From positions 1 through 64,000 of the forward strand of contig NZ_JBAFWT010000003.1 in assembly GCF_043195195.1 (NCBI RefSeq): 64,000 nt of DNA, written 5' to 3'. The DNA comes from NCEH01 sp043195195 (GTDB lineage: Bacteria > Pseudomonadota > Alphaproteobacteria > Rhizobiales > Xanthobacteraceae). Position numbers and translations under genes: made by a program. The notes under the pieces were generated by a model. The model did not search any database. It was given only the letters and a program-made list of their open reading frames with translations, and was not told where the DNA came from. Shown here piece by piece: positions 31,840-40,583 of the stretch. How positions within the stretch are numbered: the first letter of the stretch is position 1; the number at the start of each line of letters is the position of its first letter.

Positions 31840-32442
31840 ATGGCCGATCTTGGCATGACGTTTAATGCTGATGAAGTTCCGCCGGATGAGTTCGAAAAGC
31901 TGCCTGTCGGGCGCTATCTGGTGCAGATCACGGATAGCGACGTCAAAGAAAACTCCAAGGGCACCGGCAAGTTCGCCGGGTTCTCCATGACCGTCATGGA
32001 GGGGCACGAAGAAAACCGCACTTGGTACGAGGCCGCCAACTACGTCCACGACGACAGCGGCGTCGAGCGCAGGGGCCTTCAGACGCTCGCCTCCATCGGC
32101 CGGGTCTGCGGGAAGCCGCAGGCGAGCAAGACCGAGGAGTGGCACTTCATTCCGTTCTTCATCACGGTCGAGGACTACACGAGCAAGCAGGGCAAGACGA
32201 GCCGTGTGATCCGGGAATACTCGGTCTACGACCCGTCGAGCCACGGCGGCGCCCGAACCACTCAGCAGCGGCCAGCCTCTCGTCCTCAGCCTCAGGCGGC
32301 GCAACAGCAGCGACCTTCAGGCGGCGCTCCGGCTCGCGGTGCGAACACCGGTGCCTCCGGCCCTCGCACGTGGCGAGCCCCGGCCCAGCGACCCCCTGCC
32401 GCCCCCGTGCACGACCAGATGGACGACGAAATCCCGTTCTGA
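31840..32442 (+). CDS. DUF669 family protein, probable ssDNA-binding partner
   Basis: A 200-residue DUF669 protein: an N-terminal domain (PVGRYLVQITDSDVKENSKG, FSMTVMEGHEENRTWYEA) followed by a disordered Gln/Pro/Ala-rich tail that ends in the acidic tip DDEIPF, just as bacterial SSB proteins do. The tip and the tail suggest it coats single-stranded phage DNA and recruits replication or recombination enzymes. The adjacent ATPase, nucleases and helicase support this. Confidence 0.85.
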   Translation: MADLGMTFNADEVPPDEFEKLPVGRYLVQITDSDVKENSKGTGKFAGFSMTVMEGHEENRTWYEAANYVHDDSGVERRGLQTLASIGRVCGKPQASKTEEWHFIPFFITVEDYTSKQGKTSRVIREYSVYDPSSHGGARTTQQRPASRPQPQAAQQQRPSGGAPARGANTGASGPRTWRAPAQRPPAAPVHDQMDDEIPF

Positions 32443-32533
32443 TGTAGCCGGGCGGCCCGCTTCACTGTCCAGGCGCAACGGGCCGCCCACCCCCACCAAC
32501 GTCATTTCTGACATCATGCGAAGGACGCGGACG

Positions 32534-33631
32534 ATGAACGATATCTCTTTGCCTGCCAAGTCTCCCAATCCCAGCCAGATCACCCTCGAACGTATCCGCC
32601 TGTGGGGCGCCTGTAGCAGCGGGCGCGACTGGTTTCGCAGCAAGTTCAAGGATGGTGGTTCCTACACCGACGTCATGACCGCGCTCCGTGATGACGGTCG
32701 ATCCGACGACGCGAAATGGCTGGCCAGCAGCTTCTTCGGCGATCTGGAAAAATTCCCTGCGGAAGTCGCTAACTCCTTCGTCGAAGACGAAAATCGGCAA
32801 GGTGCGAAGCTGATTGCCGAAATCAACGCTCTCGTGGCGTCCATCGGCGACGGCGCCAAGCAGGCGTCCATCGGCGACGGCGCCAAGCAGGCATCCGGCG
32901 GCTACGGTGCCAAGCAGGCATCCATCGGCGACGGCGCCACGCAGGCATCCAGCGGAGACTACGCCACGCAGGCATCCAGCGGCTACGGTGCCAAGCAGGC
33001 ATCCAGCGGCGACGGCGCCACGCAGGCATCCAGCGGCGACTACGCCAAGCAGGCATCCGGCGGCTACGGCGCCACGCAGGCATCCAGCGGCGACGGCGCC
33101 ACGCAGGCATCCAGCGGCGACTACGCCAAGCAGGCATCCGGCGGCTACGGCGCCAAGCAGGCATCCAGCGGCTACGGCGCCACGCAGGCATCCGGCGGCG
33201 ACGGCGCCACGCAGGCATCCAGCGGCGACGGCGCCAAGCAGGCATCCAGCGGCGACGGCGCCACGCAGGCATCCGGCGGCTACGGCGCCACGCAGGCATC
33301 CGGCGGCTACGGCGCCACGCAGGCATCCAGCGGCGACTACGCCAAGCAGGCATCCAGCGGCGACTACGCCAAGCAGGCATCCGGCGGCGACTACGCCAAG
33401 CAGGCATCCAGCGGCGACTACGCCAAGCACGAGGCGAAGGGTGAGGCTTCGGTCATTGCAGCCGCCGGGAAAAACTCGGGTGCAAAGGGAGCTGACGGCA
33501 CGTGGATCGCCCTGGCCGAATACGACGCCGAGGGAAAGTGCATCGGCTTCGCCACCGGATGCATCGGTCAGGACGGCTTGGTCGCGGACACTTGGTATCG
33601 CGCCAGTGGCGGAAAGCTGGTCGCGCAATGA
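32534..33631 (+). CDS. Nonapeptide-repeat protein with flanking conserved ends
   Basis: A 365-residue protein in three parts. Residues 1-101 (MNDISLPAKSPNPSQITLER... SGRDWFRSKFKDGGSYTDVM) look like a small folded domain. Residues 102-299 are 22 consecutive nonapeptides of consensus A-S-(S/G/I)-G-(D/Y)-(G/Y)-A-(K/T)-Q. Residues 300-365 (NSGAKGADGTWIALAEYDAE, KCIGFATGCIGQDG) resemble a small C-terminal beta domain seen on other phage repeat proteins. The regular G/A/S spacing suggests a solenoid or fibrous rod (inference). Function unknown; it sits among recombination genes, with the next gene coupled by ATGA. Confidence 0.75.
   Translation: MNDISLPAKSPNPSQITLERIRLWGACSSGRDWFRSKFKDGGSYTDVMTALRDDGRSDDAKWLASSFFGDLEKFPAEVANSFVEDENRQGAKLIAEINALVASIGDGAKQASIGDGAKQASGGYGAKQASIGDGATQASSGDYATQASSGYGAKQASSGDGATQASSGDYAKQASGGYGATQASSGDGATQASSGDYAKQASGGYGAKQASSGYGATQASGGDGATQASSGDGAKQASSGDGATQASGGYGATQASGGYGATQASSGDYAKQASSGDYAKQASGGDYAKQASSGDYAKHEAKGEASVIAAAGKNSGAKGADGTWIALAEYDAEGKCIGFATGCIGQDGLVADTWYRASGGKLVAQ
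32837..33430. repeat. Array of 22 tandem 27-bp coding repeats
   Basis: Twenty-two 27-base units without gaps, built from modules such as GGCGACGGCGCCAAGCAG, GGCTACGGCGCCACGCAG and GGCGACTACGCCAAGCAG joined by GCATCCAGC or GCATCCGGC. The mosaic of variants indicates repeated duplication and shuffling. Because the repeat lacks stops in other frames, long false open frames appear on both strands here. No spacers, so not CRISPR. Confidence 0.93.
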
Positions 33632-33807
33632 CCAGCGAAACCAACACCTTCAGGGTGCACGTACTCTCGCCTACGGGCGAGAGGAGCACCGTACGCATTC
33701 AGGCCGACAGTCCTAATGCCATCCGCATGGCCGTTCGCAAGGAGTTGCCGGGCTACCAGATACAGAAGGTCAAGGTTGATCGCTCGGGAGGCCCGGCCAA
33801 TGGCTGA
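33628..33807 (+). CDS. Small phage protein of unknown function
   Basis: A 59-residue protein (MTSETNTFRVHVLSPTGERS, TVRIQADSPNAIRMAVRKEL) predicted as alternating strands with one helix, ending in a basic segment. ATG overlaps the repeat-protein stop (ATGA) and its end overlaps the start of the nuclease gene, so it is translated in a chain of coupled genes. Family not recognised. Confidence 0.6.
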   Translation: MTSETNTFRVHVLSPTGERSTVRIQADSPNAIRMAVRKELPGYQIQKVKVDRSGGPANG

Positions 33808-34834
33808 CCTCGGCATCGTCTCCCCCGTTATCAGGGCGATCTACGACCTCTACGCCCAGGCGGACAAATCCTGGGTCAAGCGCTGGTCCGAGCGCTTCAT
33901 GGCTGTGCTTGCCCGCCACTATGCCGACGCGCGCGCCGACGAAGAGCGCACCTATCTGGGCATCTCTGTGCTGGGCGACGACTGCGAAGCTCGCCTCTGG
34001 CTGGGGTTTCGTTGGGCCTATGAGCCCGAAGAGTTCGAAGGGCGCATGAAGCGCCTATTCGAGACCGGCCATATCGAGGAAGCGCGGATCATCGCCGACC
34101 TCGACGCCATCGGCGTCCAGATCCACGAGATTGATCCGGCAACCGGCCGCCAATGGGGCGTATCGACGGTTGGCGGGCATATCCGCGGGCATTTCGACGG
34201 CGACATTGAGAAGGGTCTGCCCGGCGCGCCGAAGACAGGCCACCTGTTCGAGAATAAGACGCACAGTAAGAAGTATTTCAAAGAGCTGCAAATCTCGAAC
34301 GTCGAGAAGGCCCAGCCGAAGCACTACGCCCAAATGCAAGGTTACATGCATCTTGGCGGGCGCAGGCGAGCGGTCTACGTCGCAGTCGAGAAGGACACAG
34401 ACCACTTTCATATCGAACGCGTTGCCTACGATCCGGTTTACGCCGCGCGACTGTTCGCCAAGGGCGAGCGCATCGTCACCGCGCACTCTCTCCCGACCAA
34501 ACTCCACGAAAATCCCCGCAGCAAACTTGCTTTCAAATGCGGCTTCTGCCCCGCCTTCGGAGTCTGCCACGACGGGAAATGGGCGCGCCGCAACTGCCGG
34601 ACATGCCTGCATGCCACGGCCGAATTGGATGGCGACGGGCGGTGGTCCTGCGACCGGCATAACCGCGACCTGACCGCAGAAGACCAGAAGGCCGGCTGCG
34701 GGGCGCACCTCTACCTTCCCGACCTCGTGCCCGGCAAGCAGACCGACGTCGACCCCGATGCCGAGACCGTCACCTACGTCCTGCGCGACGGTTCCACCTG
34801 GGTGGACGGCGCGGAAGGGAGGGTGCCGGCATGA
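33800..34834 (+). CDS. Cas4/RecB-like PD-(D/E)XK nuclease with Cys cluster
   Basis: A 344-residue protein of the phage exonuclease group. GHLFENKTHSKKYFKEL gives the E-x-K of the active site, and KAQPKHYAQMQGYMHLGG the following Q-x-x-x-Y motif. The C-terminal part has a cysteine set (KCGFCPAFGVC, NCRTC, SCDRH, AGCGAHLY) likely to bind zinc or an iron-sulfur cluster, as in Cas4 or AddB. It would process phage DNA ends for recombination with the neighbouring ATPase and DUF669 protein. The start giving MADLGIVSPVIRAIYDLY was chosen. Confidence 0.83.
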   Translation: MADLGIVSPVIRAIYDLYAQADKSWVKRWSERFMAVLARHYADARADEERTYLGISVLGDDCEARLWLGFRWAYEPEEFEGRMKRLFETGHIEEARIIADLDAIGVQIHEIDPATGRQWGVSTVGGHIRGHFDGDIEKGLPGAPKTGHLFENKTHSKKYFKELQISNVEKAQPKHYAQMQGYMHLGGRRRAVYVAVEKDTDHFHIERVAYDPVYAARLFAKGERIVTAHSLPTKLHENPRSKLAFKCGFCPAFGVCHDGKWARRNCRTCLHATAELDGDGRWSCDRHNRDLTAEDQKAGCGAHLYLPDLVPGKQTDVDPDAETVTYVLRDGSTWVDGAEGRVPA

Positions 34835-35001
34835 CCGTCCCCTCTCCGCACATCGCCAAGCAGATCGAAGACAAGCTGCGGAAGCTCGGCGCCTCGGAAG
34901 TTGAGCGCATCGAAATCATGTCGCTCGTCGAAGACATCCACAAGGACAGCTACGGGAGTGGGTACGAGCAGGCCGCCAAGGATTGGGAGGACGGGGAATG
35001 A
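34831..35001 (+). CDS. Small phage protein of unknown function
   Basis: A 56-residue protein reading MTVPSPHIAKQIEDKLRKLG then ASEVERIEIMSLVEDIHKDS and an acidic end. Its ATG overlaps the nuclease stop (ATGA) and its own stop overlaps the HNH gene start (ATGA), a strong sign that this short frame is real. Mostly helical and charged; family not recognised. Confidence 0.65.
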   Translation: MTVPSPHIAKQIEDKLRKLGASEVERIEIMSLVEDIHKDSYGSGYEQAAKDWEDGE

Positions 35002-35330
35002 AGCACGTCTCCCTCCCCGAGGCGATGGCGAAGCTCCCTGAGCACGTCGCCCGCCGCATTATGCTCGACATCACCGGGTGCTGGCTCTGGCAAGGCGCCG
35101 ACAGCGGAACTGGTCGTGGTGGCGGCTACGGCCGCACCTCATACCTCGGCCGCACCACCGCCGTGCATCTGCTGGTCTGGCGGCTGACCGGCGGGCGTCT
35201 CCTGCGCCCTGGTGAGCAGCTCGACCACGAATGCAACGTGCGCCGCTGCTGCAACCCGGCCCACCTAAAGCCGCGCTTCCAGCCCGCCAACGTGCGCCTC
35301 GCAAACCTGCGGAGGGCCGCAGCATGCTGA
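34998..35330 (+). CDS. HNH endonuclease
   Basis: A 110-residue HNH nuclease. The core is visible as CWLWQGADSGTGRGGGYGRT, HLLVWRLTGG, then LDHECNVRRCCNPAHLKPRF, with the two histidines, asparagine and zinc-binding cysteines in place. Phage proteins of this small type act in packaging or as free-standing homing endonucleases; here it lies in the recombination module, far from the terminase genes. Its end overlaps the helicase start by 7 bases. Confidence 0.9.
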   Translation: MKHVSLPEAMAKLPEHVARRIMLDITGCWLWQGADSGTGRGGGYGRTSYLGRTTAVHLLVWRLTGGRLLRPGEQLDHECNVRRCCNPAHLKPRFQPANVRLANLRRAAAC

Positions 35331-37009
35331 AGCTCCGCCCATACCAGCGCGAGGCCCCCGACGCCCTGTATTCCTATTGGGAGGAAGGCGGCGGAAATGG
35401 CTTGATCGTGCTCCCTACGGCGGCCGGCAAATCGCTCGTAATCGCCACTCTCTGCAGGGAGTTGTTGCAGGCATTCCCAGATTTCCGGATCGGCATCGTC
35501 ACGCATGTGAAGGAGCTGATCGCGCAGAACGCGCAGGAGCTTCTTACGGCGTGGCCGCAGGCGCCGCTCGGCATCTATTCGGCAGGGCTGGGGCGCCGCG
35601 ATCTTCAAGCCCGCATCCTGTTCATGGGCATCCAGAGCGTCCACCGGAAGACAGCGGTTCTGGGGAAATTCGACCTGATCATCGTGGACGAGGCCCACCT
35701 CATCCCGCGTGACGCCGGCACCATGTACGGCCGGTTCTTCGGCAAGCTGTTGGAGGCGGTGCGCGACATGCGGGTCGTCGGGCTCACAGCCACGCCATAT
35801 CGGCTTTCGGAAGGCCGCCTGGATGTCGGGCCGAACCGCCTGTTCGACGACATCGTGTACGAAAAACCGGTGTTTGAGCTGATCGAGCAAGGGTACCTGT
35901 CCCCGCTGATCGGACAGCCGACGATCAATGAAATCGACACCAGCAAGCTCCACGTCAGAGATGGCGAGTTTATTGAAAGCGAGCTTGCGGACGCCGCCTC
36001 CTCCATCGTTGATGCGGCGGTTGCGGAGATCGTTGCGCTCGGCCGAGATCGGCAAGGGTGGCTCATCTCGTGCGTGAATGTCGCGCATGCGGAAAAGGTC
36101 CGTGATGCCGTCCGGAAGCATGGCATCACCTGCGAGATGGTCGTCGGCACAACGCCGAACCGCGACCAAATCATCATGGCCTACAAACGCAAGTCGATCC
36201 GGTGCCTCGTCTTCGTCGGCGTGCTCACCACCGGCTTCAACGCGCCGCACGTAGACCTGCTCGCCATGCTTCGGCCGACGCTCTCGACTGGCCTTTACGA
36301 GCAAATTGTGGGGCGCGCCTTCCGAGTGGTCTATGCGTCCGGATACGACCTCGACACGCTCGAAGGCCGCCTCGACGCCATTGCGCTCGGCCCAAAGCCC
36401 AACGCGCTCATCCTCGACTATGCCGGCAACATCCGGCGACACGGCCCAATCGATGCTGTGCGCCCGAAGCGCGCGGGAGGAAGTGGCAAGAAGGAAGATG
36501 AGGAGGTCATCAAGGTCAAGAAGGATGACGTGCGCGCCAAGGAATGCCCGGAATGTAAACACCTCAATGGCTTGGAGGCGTTGTCCTGCAAGAATTGCGG
36601 CCATGAATGGCCGATCCCGGATGCGCGCCACAAAGCCCAGGCCGAAGCGGTCGCCATCCTCTCGACGGAGAAGGCCCCGCCGCAGTGGATCGCCGTCGAT
36701 GACGTTCGATATGCGAGCCATGAGAAAGAGGGCTCGCCCATGTCGGTGGCGGCCAATTTCGTTTGCGGCCTTAAATCCTATCGGTCGTGGCTCTGCTTCG
36801 GGCACATGGGGCGCCCCCGCCGCGTCGCTATAGAATTCTGGACCGCGGCGGGCGGAGAGATGCCAGCCCCTACCAGCGCTGAAGAGGCGCTCGACCGAAG
36901 GGGTGAGATGGCGCGGGTCGTCGCCATCCGCCTGAAGCTTGGCGGCCGCTACCCGGAGGTGGTTGGCTATCAATTCGAGCCCCGCGAAGCAGCGGAGGCG
37001 GCGGAATGA
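35324..37009 (+). CDS. DEAD/DEAH-box superfamily 2 helicase
   Basis: A 561-residue helicase. The Q-like start RPYQREAPDALYSYW, Walker A PTAAGKS (31-37), DEAH in LIIVDEAHLIPRD, motif III-like GLTATPYRLSEG, and motif VI QIVGRAFRV are all present. A zinc ribbon follows the helicase core (CPECKHLNGLEALSCKNCGHEW, about 408-429), then a C-terminal domain of about 130 residues. It is related to phage helicases used in replication restart. GGAGG precedes the ATG. Confidence 0.92.
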   Translation: MLKLRPYQREAPDALYSYWEEGGGNGLIVLPTAAGKSLVIATLCRELLQAFPDFRIGIVTHVKELIAQNAQELLTAWPQAPLGIYSAGLGRRDLQARILFMGIQSVHRKTAVLGKFDLIIVDEAHLIPRDAGTMYGRFFGKLLEAVRDMRVVGLTATPYRLSEGRLDVGPNRLFDDIVYEKPVFELIEQGYLSPLIGQPTINEIDTSKLHVRDGEFIESELADAASSIVDAAVAEIVALGRDRQGWLISCVNVAHAEKVRDAVRKHGITCEMVVGTTPNRDQIIMAYKRKSIRCLVFVGVLTTGFNAPHVDLLAMLRPTLSTGLYEQIVGRAFRVVYASGYDLDTLEGRLDAIALGPKPNALILDYAGNIRRHGPIDAVRPKRAGGSGKKEDEEVIKVKKDDVRAKECPECKHLNGLEALSCKNCGHEWPIPDARHKAQAEAVAILSTEKAPPQWIAVDDVRYASHEKEGSPMSVAANFVCGLKSYRSWLCFGHMGRPRRVAIEFWTAAGGEMPAPTSAEEALDRRGEMARVVAIRLKLGGRYPEVVGYQFEPREAAEAAE

Positions 37010-37371
37010 TCCTCCCCTCATATCCCGTGAAAGTCCCGCACTGCGGCGGGCCATGCTGGCTGTGCCGTCGCCGCGACGAGGGCAGCGGATTTGAGGCATC
37101 CGGCCGCCCGCCCCGCATCATCTGGTCCTGCTTGAACCACCTCCCCCTCGGAAAGAAGGCCATCGCCATGCCCCGCGCCGAATATGACCGCTACGAGCAG
37201 GATGCGTTGTCGCAAGCCATCGACGCAGGCGGCACTTATCTGCATGGCATAGGGCAGATGGACGTTTCGCAGCTCGATGATGTCCAGATCATCATCTTTG
37301 CGAAAACGATCATCGACACCTTCGGCAAGGCTCTTGCCGAGCGGCTCCAGAACCTGGAGCCCGCACGCTGA
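37006..37371 (+). CDS. Cys-containing phage protein of unknown function
   Basis: A 121-residue protein with a N-terminal Cys pair (PHCGGPCWLCRRRDEG, then IIWSCLNHLP) that could bind a metal, and a C-terminal helical half (IIIFAKTIIDTFGKALAERL). ATG overlaps the helicase stop (ATGA). It resembles small zinc-binding phage proteins of the DUF6511 kind, but I am not sure of the family. Confidence 0.6.
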   Translation: MILPSYPVKVPHCGGPCWLCRRRDEGSGFEASGRPPRIIWSCLNHLPLGKKAIAMPRAEYDRYEQDALSQAIDAGGTYLHGIGQMDVSQLDDVQIIIFAKTIIDTFGKALAERLQNLEPAR

Positions 37372-37697
37372 TGGTCGCGATCTGCCCATGCTGCCGGCAG
37401 GCAGTGCCAGACACCGGCTTACTGGTGAGCCTCGAAGTCAACGAGGCAACGCGCTTCGGCGCGACAATCAAGCTTTTGCCCCAAGAGGCAAAGTTACTTC
37501 ACGAACTGAGTGCCGCGGCTCCCGGCCCATCCAAGTATGATGACCTTTATTATTCGCTTTATGGGTATTGTCATGGCCCTGAGGACCCGAAGGCGGTTGT
37601 TAAGGTGGTAATGTCCAGGCTGAGAAAAAAGAGCGCGCCGCTCAACGTGCGGATAAGCGCGGTGAAGTCCTGCGGGTATCGCTTGGAGATTTTGTAA
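37371..37697 (+). CDS. Winged-helix (OmpR/PhoB-type) DNA-binding protein
   Basis: A 108-residue protein with an N-terminal CPCC motif and a C-terminal winged helix that ends AVVKVVMSRLRKKSAPLNVRI, then SAVKSCGYRLEIL, the same ending as response-regulator output domains. No receiver domain is attached. The ATG abuts the previous stop and the stop overlaps the start of the primase gene, so it is translated within this module. It could regulate phage replication genes or bind the origin. Confidence 0.72.
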   Translation: MVAICPCCRQAVPDTGLLVSLEVNEATRFGATIKLLPQEAKLLHELSAAAPGPSKYDDLYYSLYGYCHGPEDPKAVVKVVMSRLRKKSAPLNVRISAVKSCGYRLEIL

Positions 37698-40087
37698 TGC
37701 CGTCGTTGGGGCTGGATTTTGATGCGACGGCTATTCCCTATTTCGGGTCGGAATTCGAAGGCCTTCCCGATCTGCCGGCGCTTGCCGAATTGCGCTCCTA
37801 TCGGCAATGGGTCTGCTGGAGATGGGAGCGCAAAGAGACCAAGACCGGCGTCTCGTGGACCAAGCCACCAATAAACCCGATGTCGGGCTATGGAGCCAGC
37901 CATAGCCAGCCGCGGCACTGGTCGACCTATGAGCGCGCCGAGGCCGCGGTAGATCGCTACGAGATGGCCGGCGTCGGCTTCGTCCTGACCGAGCCCGATC
38001 CGTTCATCGGCATCGACCTCGATAAGTGTCGCGACCCCATGACCGGCGTCATCGAGCCATGGGCGCTCGCCATCCTTGCGCTGGCTGAAACCTATGCCGA
38101 GGTGAGTCCCTCAGGCACGGGCGTGCGCCTTATTGCACGCGGCGGCATCGAGAAGGCCACCAAGTGCGACCCCGCCCACGTCGAGATTTACGCCGCCCAG
38201 CGTTACCTGACGATCACCGGCCGTCATATCGAGGGCGCTCCGACCGAGATCCGCGAAGCCGCTCAAACCATTTCCGCCCTCGTCGCGCGCGCCGCTGAGT
38301 TCCGACCCGTTCCCGCTCCACTGCCCGTGCCGGCCAGGGCTATGGCGGCGCGCACGTCATCGCCCATGGCGCCGTCGTCCGGTGGCGACTTCTTCCGGAC
38401 GGTAAATGACCTGGCGCTTGCCAACCTCGATATGTGGGTGGGGCACCTATTCCCCGCGGCACGCCGGCAGAACGGGACGGGCGGCTTTCGCATCTCCTCC
38501 AAGATGCTCGGCCGCGACCTGCAGGAAGACCTGTCCATCACTTCGCAGGGTGCAGTGGACTTCGGCGTCGCGGACATGGGCGATGCCCGCTCGGGCAAGC
38601 GGACACCCATCGACCTTGTGATGGAGCACGGCGGCGCCCCCGACGCCACTGACGCTGCTCTGTGGCTCTGCGACCACCTGGGGCGCGACCCGTCCAGCCT
38701 GGGGTGGCAGGACCGATTGGAGCTGGAGCGCGAGGGCGCGGAGATCGCAGCGCGCCTGTCCGCGAATGACGACGGTACCGTGCACGACGAAGAGACCGGC
38801 GAGGTGCTTTACGACCCCGACGCCCCTACCAACACCGACGAAGAGTTCCCTGAACGCCTGACCTACGTGCCCGGTCTCGTCGGCGATATCATCGAGTGGA
38901 TATTGGCCACCGCGCGCCGCCCGAACCGCACCCTCGCCCTGGGCGCCGCTCTCACCATCGTGGGGACGGCCATGGGGCGCTATATGGCTGGTCCCACGAC
39001 ATCCTCCACCGTGCTCTATGTCCTGGCGCTGGCGCCATCTGGAACCGGCAAGGATCACCCGCTCCAGTGCATAAAGCGCGTGCTCATGGCTGCCGGAATG
39101 GAAAAGTGCGTCGGCGCCGACGAGTTCGCGTCCGGCCCGGCGGTCATCAGCATGCTACGCCGCACAGCGCTCGCCGTTTGCCCCATGGACGAGTTCGGCA
39201 GCTTCCTGAAGCGCATCAACGGCCGCAAGGCGGGTGGCTGGGAAAGCCAGATCACAAAGCATTTCCGCACCATGTGGGGCGTCAACTACAACCTCTTCTC
39301 CGGCCAAGAACAGGCGGCGAGCCAGGGGCCGAGCATCAGCGCGCCGCACATTTCGATCTACGGCACAGGCATCCCCGAGGAGGTGTTCGCGGCGCTGGAA
39401 GGCGGCGATGTGATCAACGGCTTCATCAACCGCTTCGTCTATATGCCCGTCGTGTCGGAGATCGCGCCCGTCCGCCCCGCCGCGTCCATCTTTCAGGTGC
39501 CCAAGACCATCACGGATCGCTTGCGCATGCTGCACGGTGCCGGCGTCGAGCTGCGGCAAAGCCAGATCCTCTCATACATGTCGGCCGTGATCCCCGAGGT
39601 GCTGCCCTGGAGTGATCCCACCATCGAGCTGCAGCACGAGGCGATGGAAGCCGACATGATCCGCCTGGGAAGGCGGGACAAGGAGCTTCAGCCCTTCGTC
39701 GCCCGCACGGCAGAAATTGCGCTCAGGCTCGCGACAATCGTCGCCCAGGGCCGAAACACGATGAAGCCATCCCTCACCAAGGAGGATCTGGCCTGGGGCC
39801 AGGAGGTGGCGCTGTGGTCGTCCGTGAACATGGCGCGCGCCTGCGGCCTCTATATCGCGGACACCGAAGCCCAGGCCGACGCCAACCGCATCCTGCGCAT
39901 CGTCAAGGATTACGGGGGTAAGGCGTCGCGGCGCATGATCCTTCAGCGCCTCAAGCATCGAATGAAGGGTCGCGATCTGGAGGACGCTATGAAGTCGCTT
40001 TTAGAAAGCGGAGCGCTTGTAGTGCTTGGGGAAAGCAAGCCGGAGAAAGGCGGAAGGGCAGTCACTTGGTACGGAACGGGGAGTTAA
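37697..40087 (+). CDS. Primase-polymerase / ATPase replication protein
   Basis: A 796-residue fusion. The N-terminal 250 residues are an archaeo-eukaryotic primase-polymerase (AEP) of the phage NrS-1 type: RQWVCWRWERKETKTGVSW, FIGIDLDKCRDP (catalytic Asp107 and Asp109), VSPSGTGVRLIARGG and HVEIYAAQRYLTITG. The C-terminal part (about 400-796) is a P-loop ATPase with APSGTGKDHP (446-455), in which the usual Thr/Ser after the lysine is Asp. It probably initiates and primes phage DNA synthesis. It is the last gene of the rightward replication module. Confidence 0.86.
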   Translation: MPSLGLDFDATAIPYFGSEFEGLPDLPALAELRSYRQWVCWRWERKETKTGVSWTKPPINPMSGYGASHSQPRHWSTYERAEAAVDRYEMAGVGFVLTEPDPFIGIDLDKCRDPMTGVIEPWALAILALAETYAEVSPSGTGVRLIARGGIEKATKCDPAHVEIYAAQRYLTITGRHIEGAPTEIREAAQTISALVARAAEFRPVPAPLPVPARAMAARTSSPMAPSSGGDFFRTVNDLALANLDMWVGHLFPAARRQNGTGGFRISSKMLGRDLQEDLSITSQGAVDFGVADMGDARSGKRTPIDLVMEHGGAPDATDAALWLCDHLGRDPSSLGWQDRLELEREGAEIAARLSANDDGTVHDEETGEVLYDPDAPTNTDEEFPERLTYVPGLVGDIIEWILATARRPNRTLALGAALTIVGTAMGRYMAGPTTSSTVLYVLALAPSGTGKDHPLQCIKRVLMAAGMEKCVGADEFASGPAVISMLRRTALAVCPMDEFGSFLKRINGRKAGGWESQITKHFRTMWGVNYNLFSGQEQAASQGPSISAPHISIYGTGIPEEVFAALEGGDVINGFINRFVYMPVVSEIAPVRPAASIFQVPKTITDRLRMLHGAGVELRQSQILSYMSAVIPEVLPWSDPTIELQHEAMEADMIRLGRRDKELQPFVARTAEIALRLATIVAQGRNTMKPSLTKEDLAWGQEVALWSSVNMARACGLYIADTEAQADANRILRIVKDYGGKASRRMILQRLKHRMKGRDLEDAMKSLLESGALVVLGESKPEKGGRAVTWYGTGS

Positions 40088-40141
40088 TATGAATTACAAT
40101 TTATGTATTGCCCGTTCTTCTGGCACGTAGTCGTGGTTGGT

Positions 40142-40480
40142 TTATTGTATATAACTGGAGGCGGCACGTATTGCTGCCCCCCTAAAAGGGAATGACGGTA
40201 TCTGGCCGTTTCCATGACCACATTGATACGTCATATAGTACCAAGTCACAGGCCCCGGAAGAGCGTCAGAGAACAAGCCGCCCGGCTTGCTGTAGCTATC
40301 AAGAACCTGATACGGCCCAGCGCACGCGTTTGTTGCTTGTTGGTAGCATTCTGTTGGGGACTGGCTGCATTTTGAAATCTGCATTGGCTTGCCAGATGGA
40401 CCAATAATACCTGTCTGAGCATAGGCGGAACAGACGGATAGCGCGAAGAATGCAGAAGTAAGAAGCGGAACGATCTTCAT
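40142..40480 (-). CDS. Small exported accessory (moron-like) protein
   Basis: A 112-residue protein with a signal peptide (MKIVPLLTSAFFALSVCSAYAQ) and a short mature part rich in Gly, Gln and Cys (ISKCSQSPTECYQQATNACAG, WYYMTYQCGHGNGQ), probably with two disulfides. GGGGG lies before the ATG. It is transcribed against the surrounding modules and has lower GC, as expected for a lysogeny-expressed cargo gene. Function unknown. Confidence 0.6.
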   Translation of the reverse strand: MKIVPLLTSAFFALSVCSAYAQTGIIGPSGKPMQISKCSQSPTECYQQATNACAGPYQVLDSYSKPGGLFSDALPGPVTWYYMTYQCGHGNGQIPSFPFRGAAIRAASSYIQ

Positions 40481-40583
40481 AGCCACCCCCAGCCGACGTG
40501 CCATGCAGGCATATTCGGGCGGCACCATATACCGCACGTTGCGGCATCTCAACCGGCGGGGACTCGACTCATGGCCGCGCCAG

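Noticed and set aside
32837..33430. Possible CRISPR array
   Set aside because: Units are contiguous without unique spacers, in frame with a protein, and the repeats are diverged.
32462..33628. Long open frames on both strands across the repeat array
   Set aside because: They arise because the 27-bp unit lacks stop codons in several frames. Their proteins are monotonous (Arg/Trp/Pro or Val/Ala/Cys runs); only the plus-strand frame has sensible ends and couples to the next gene.
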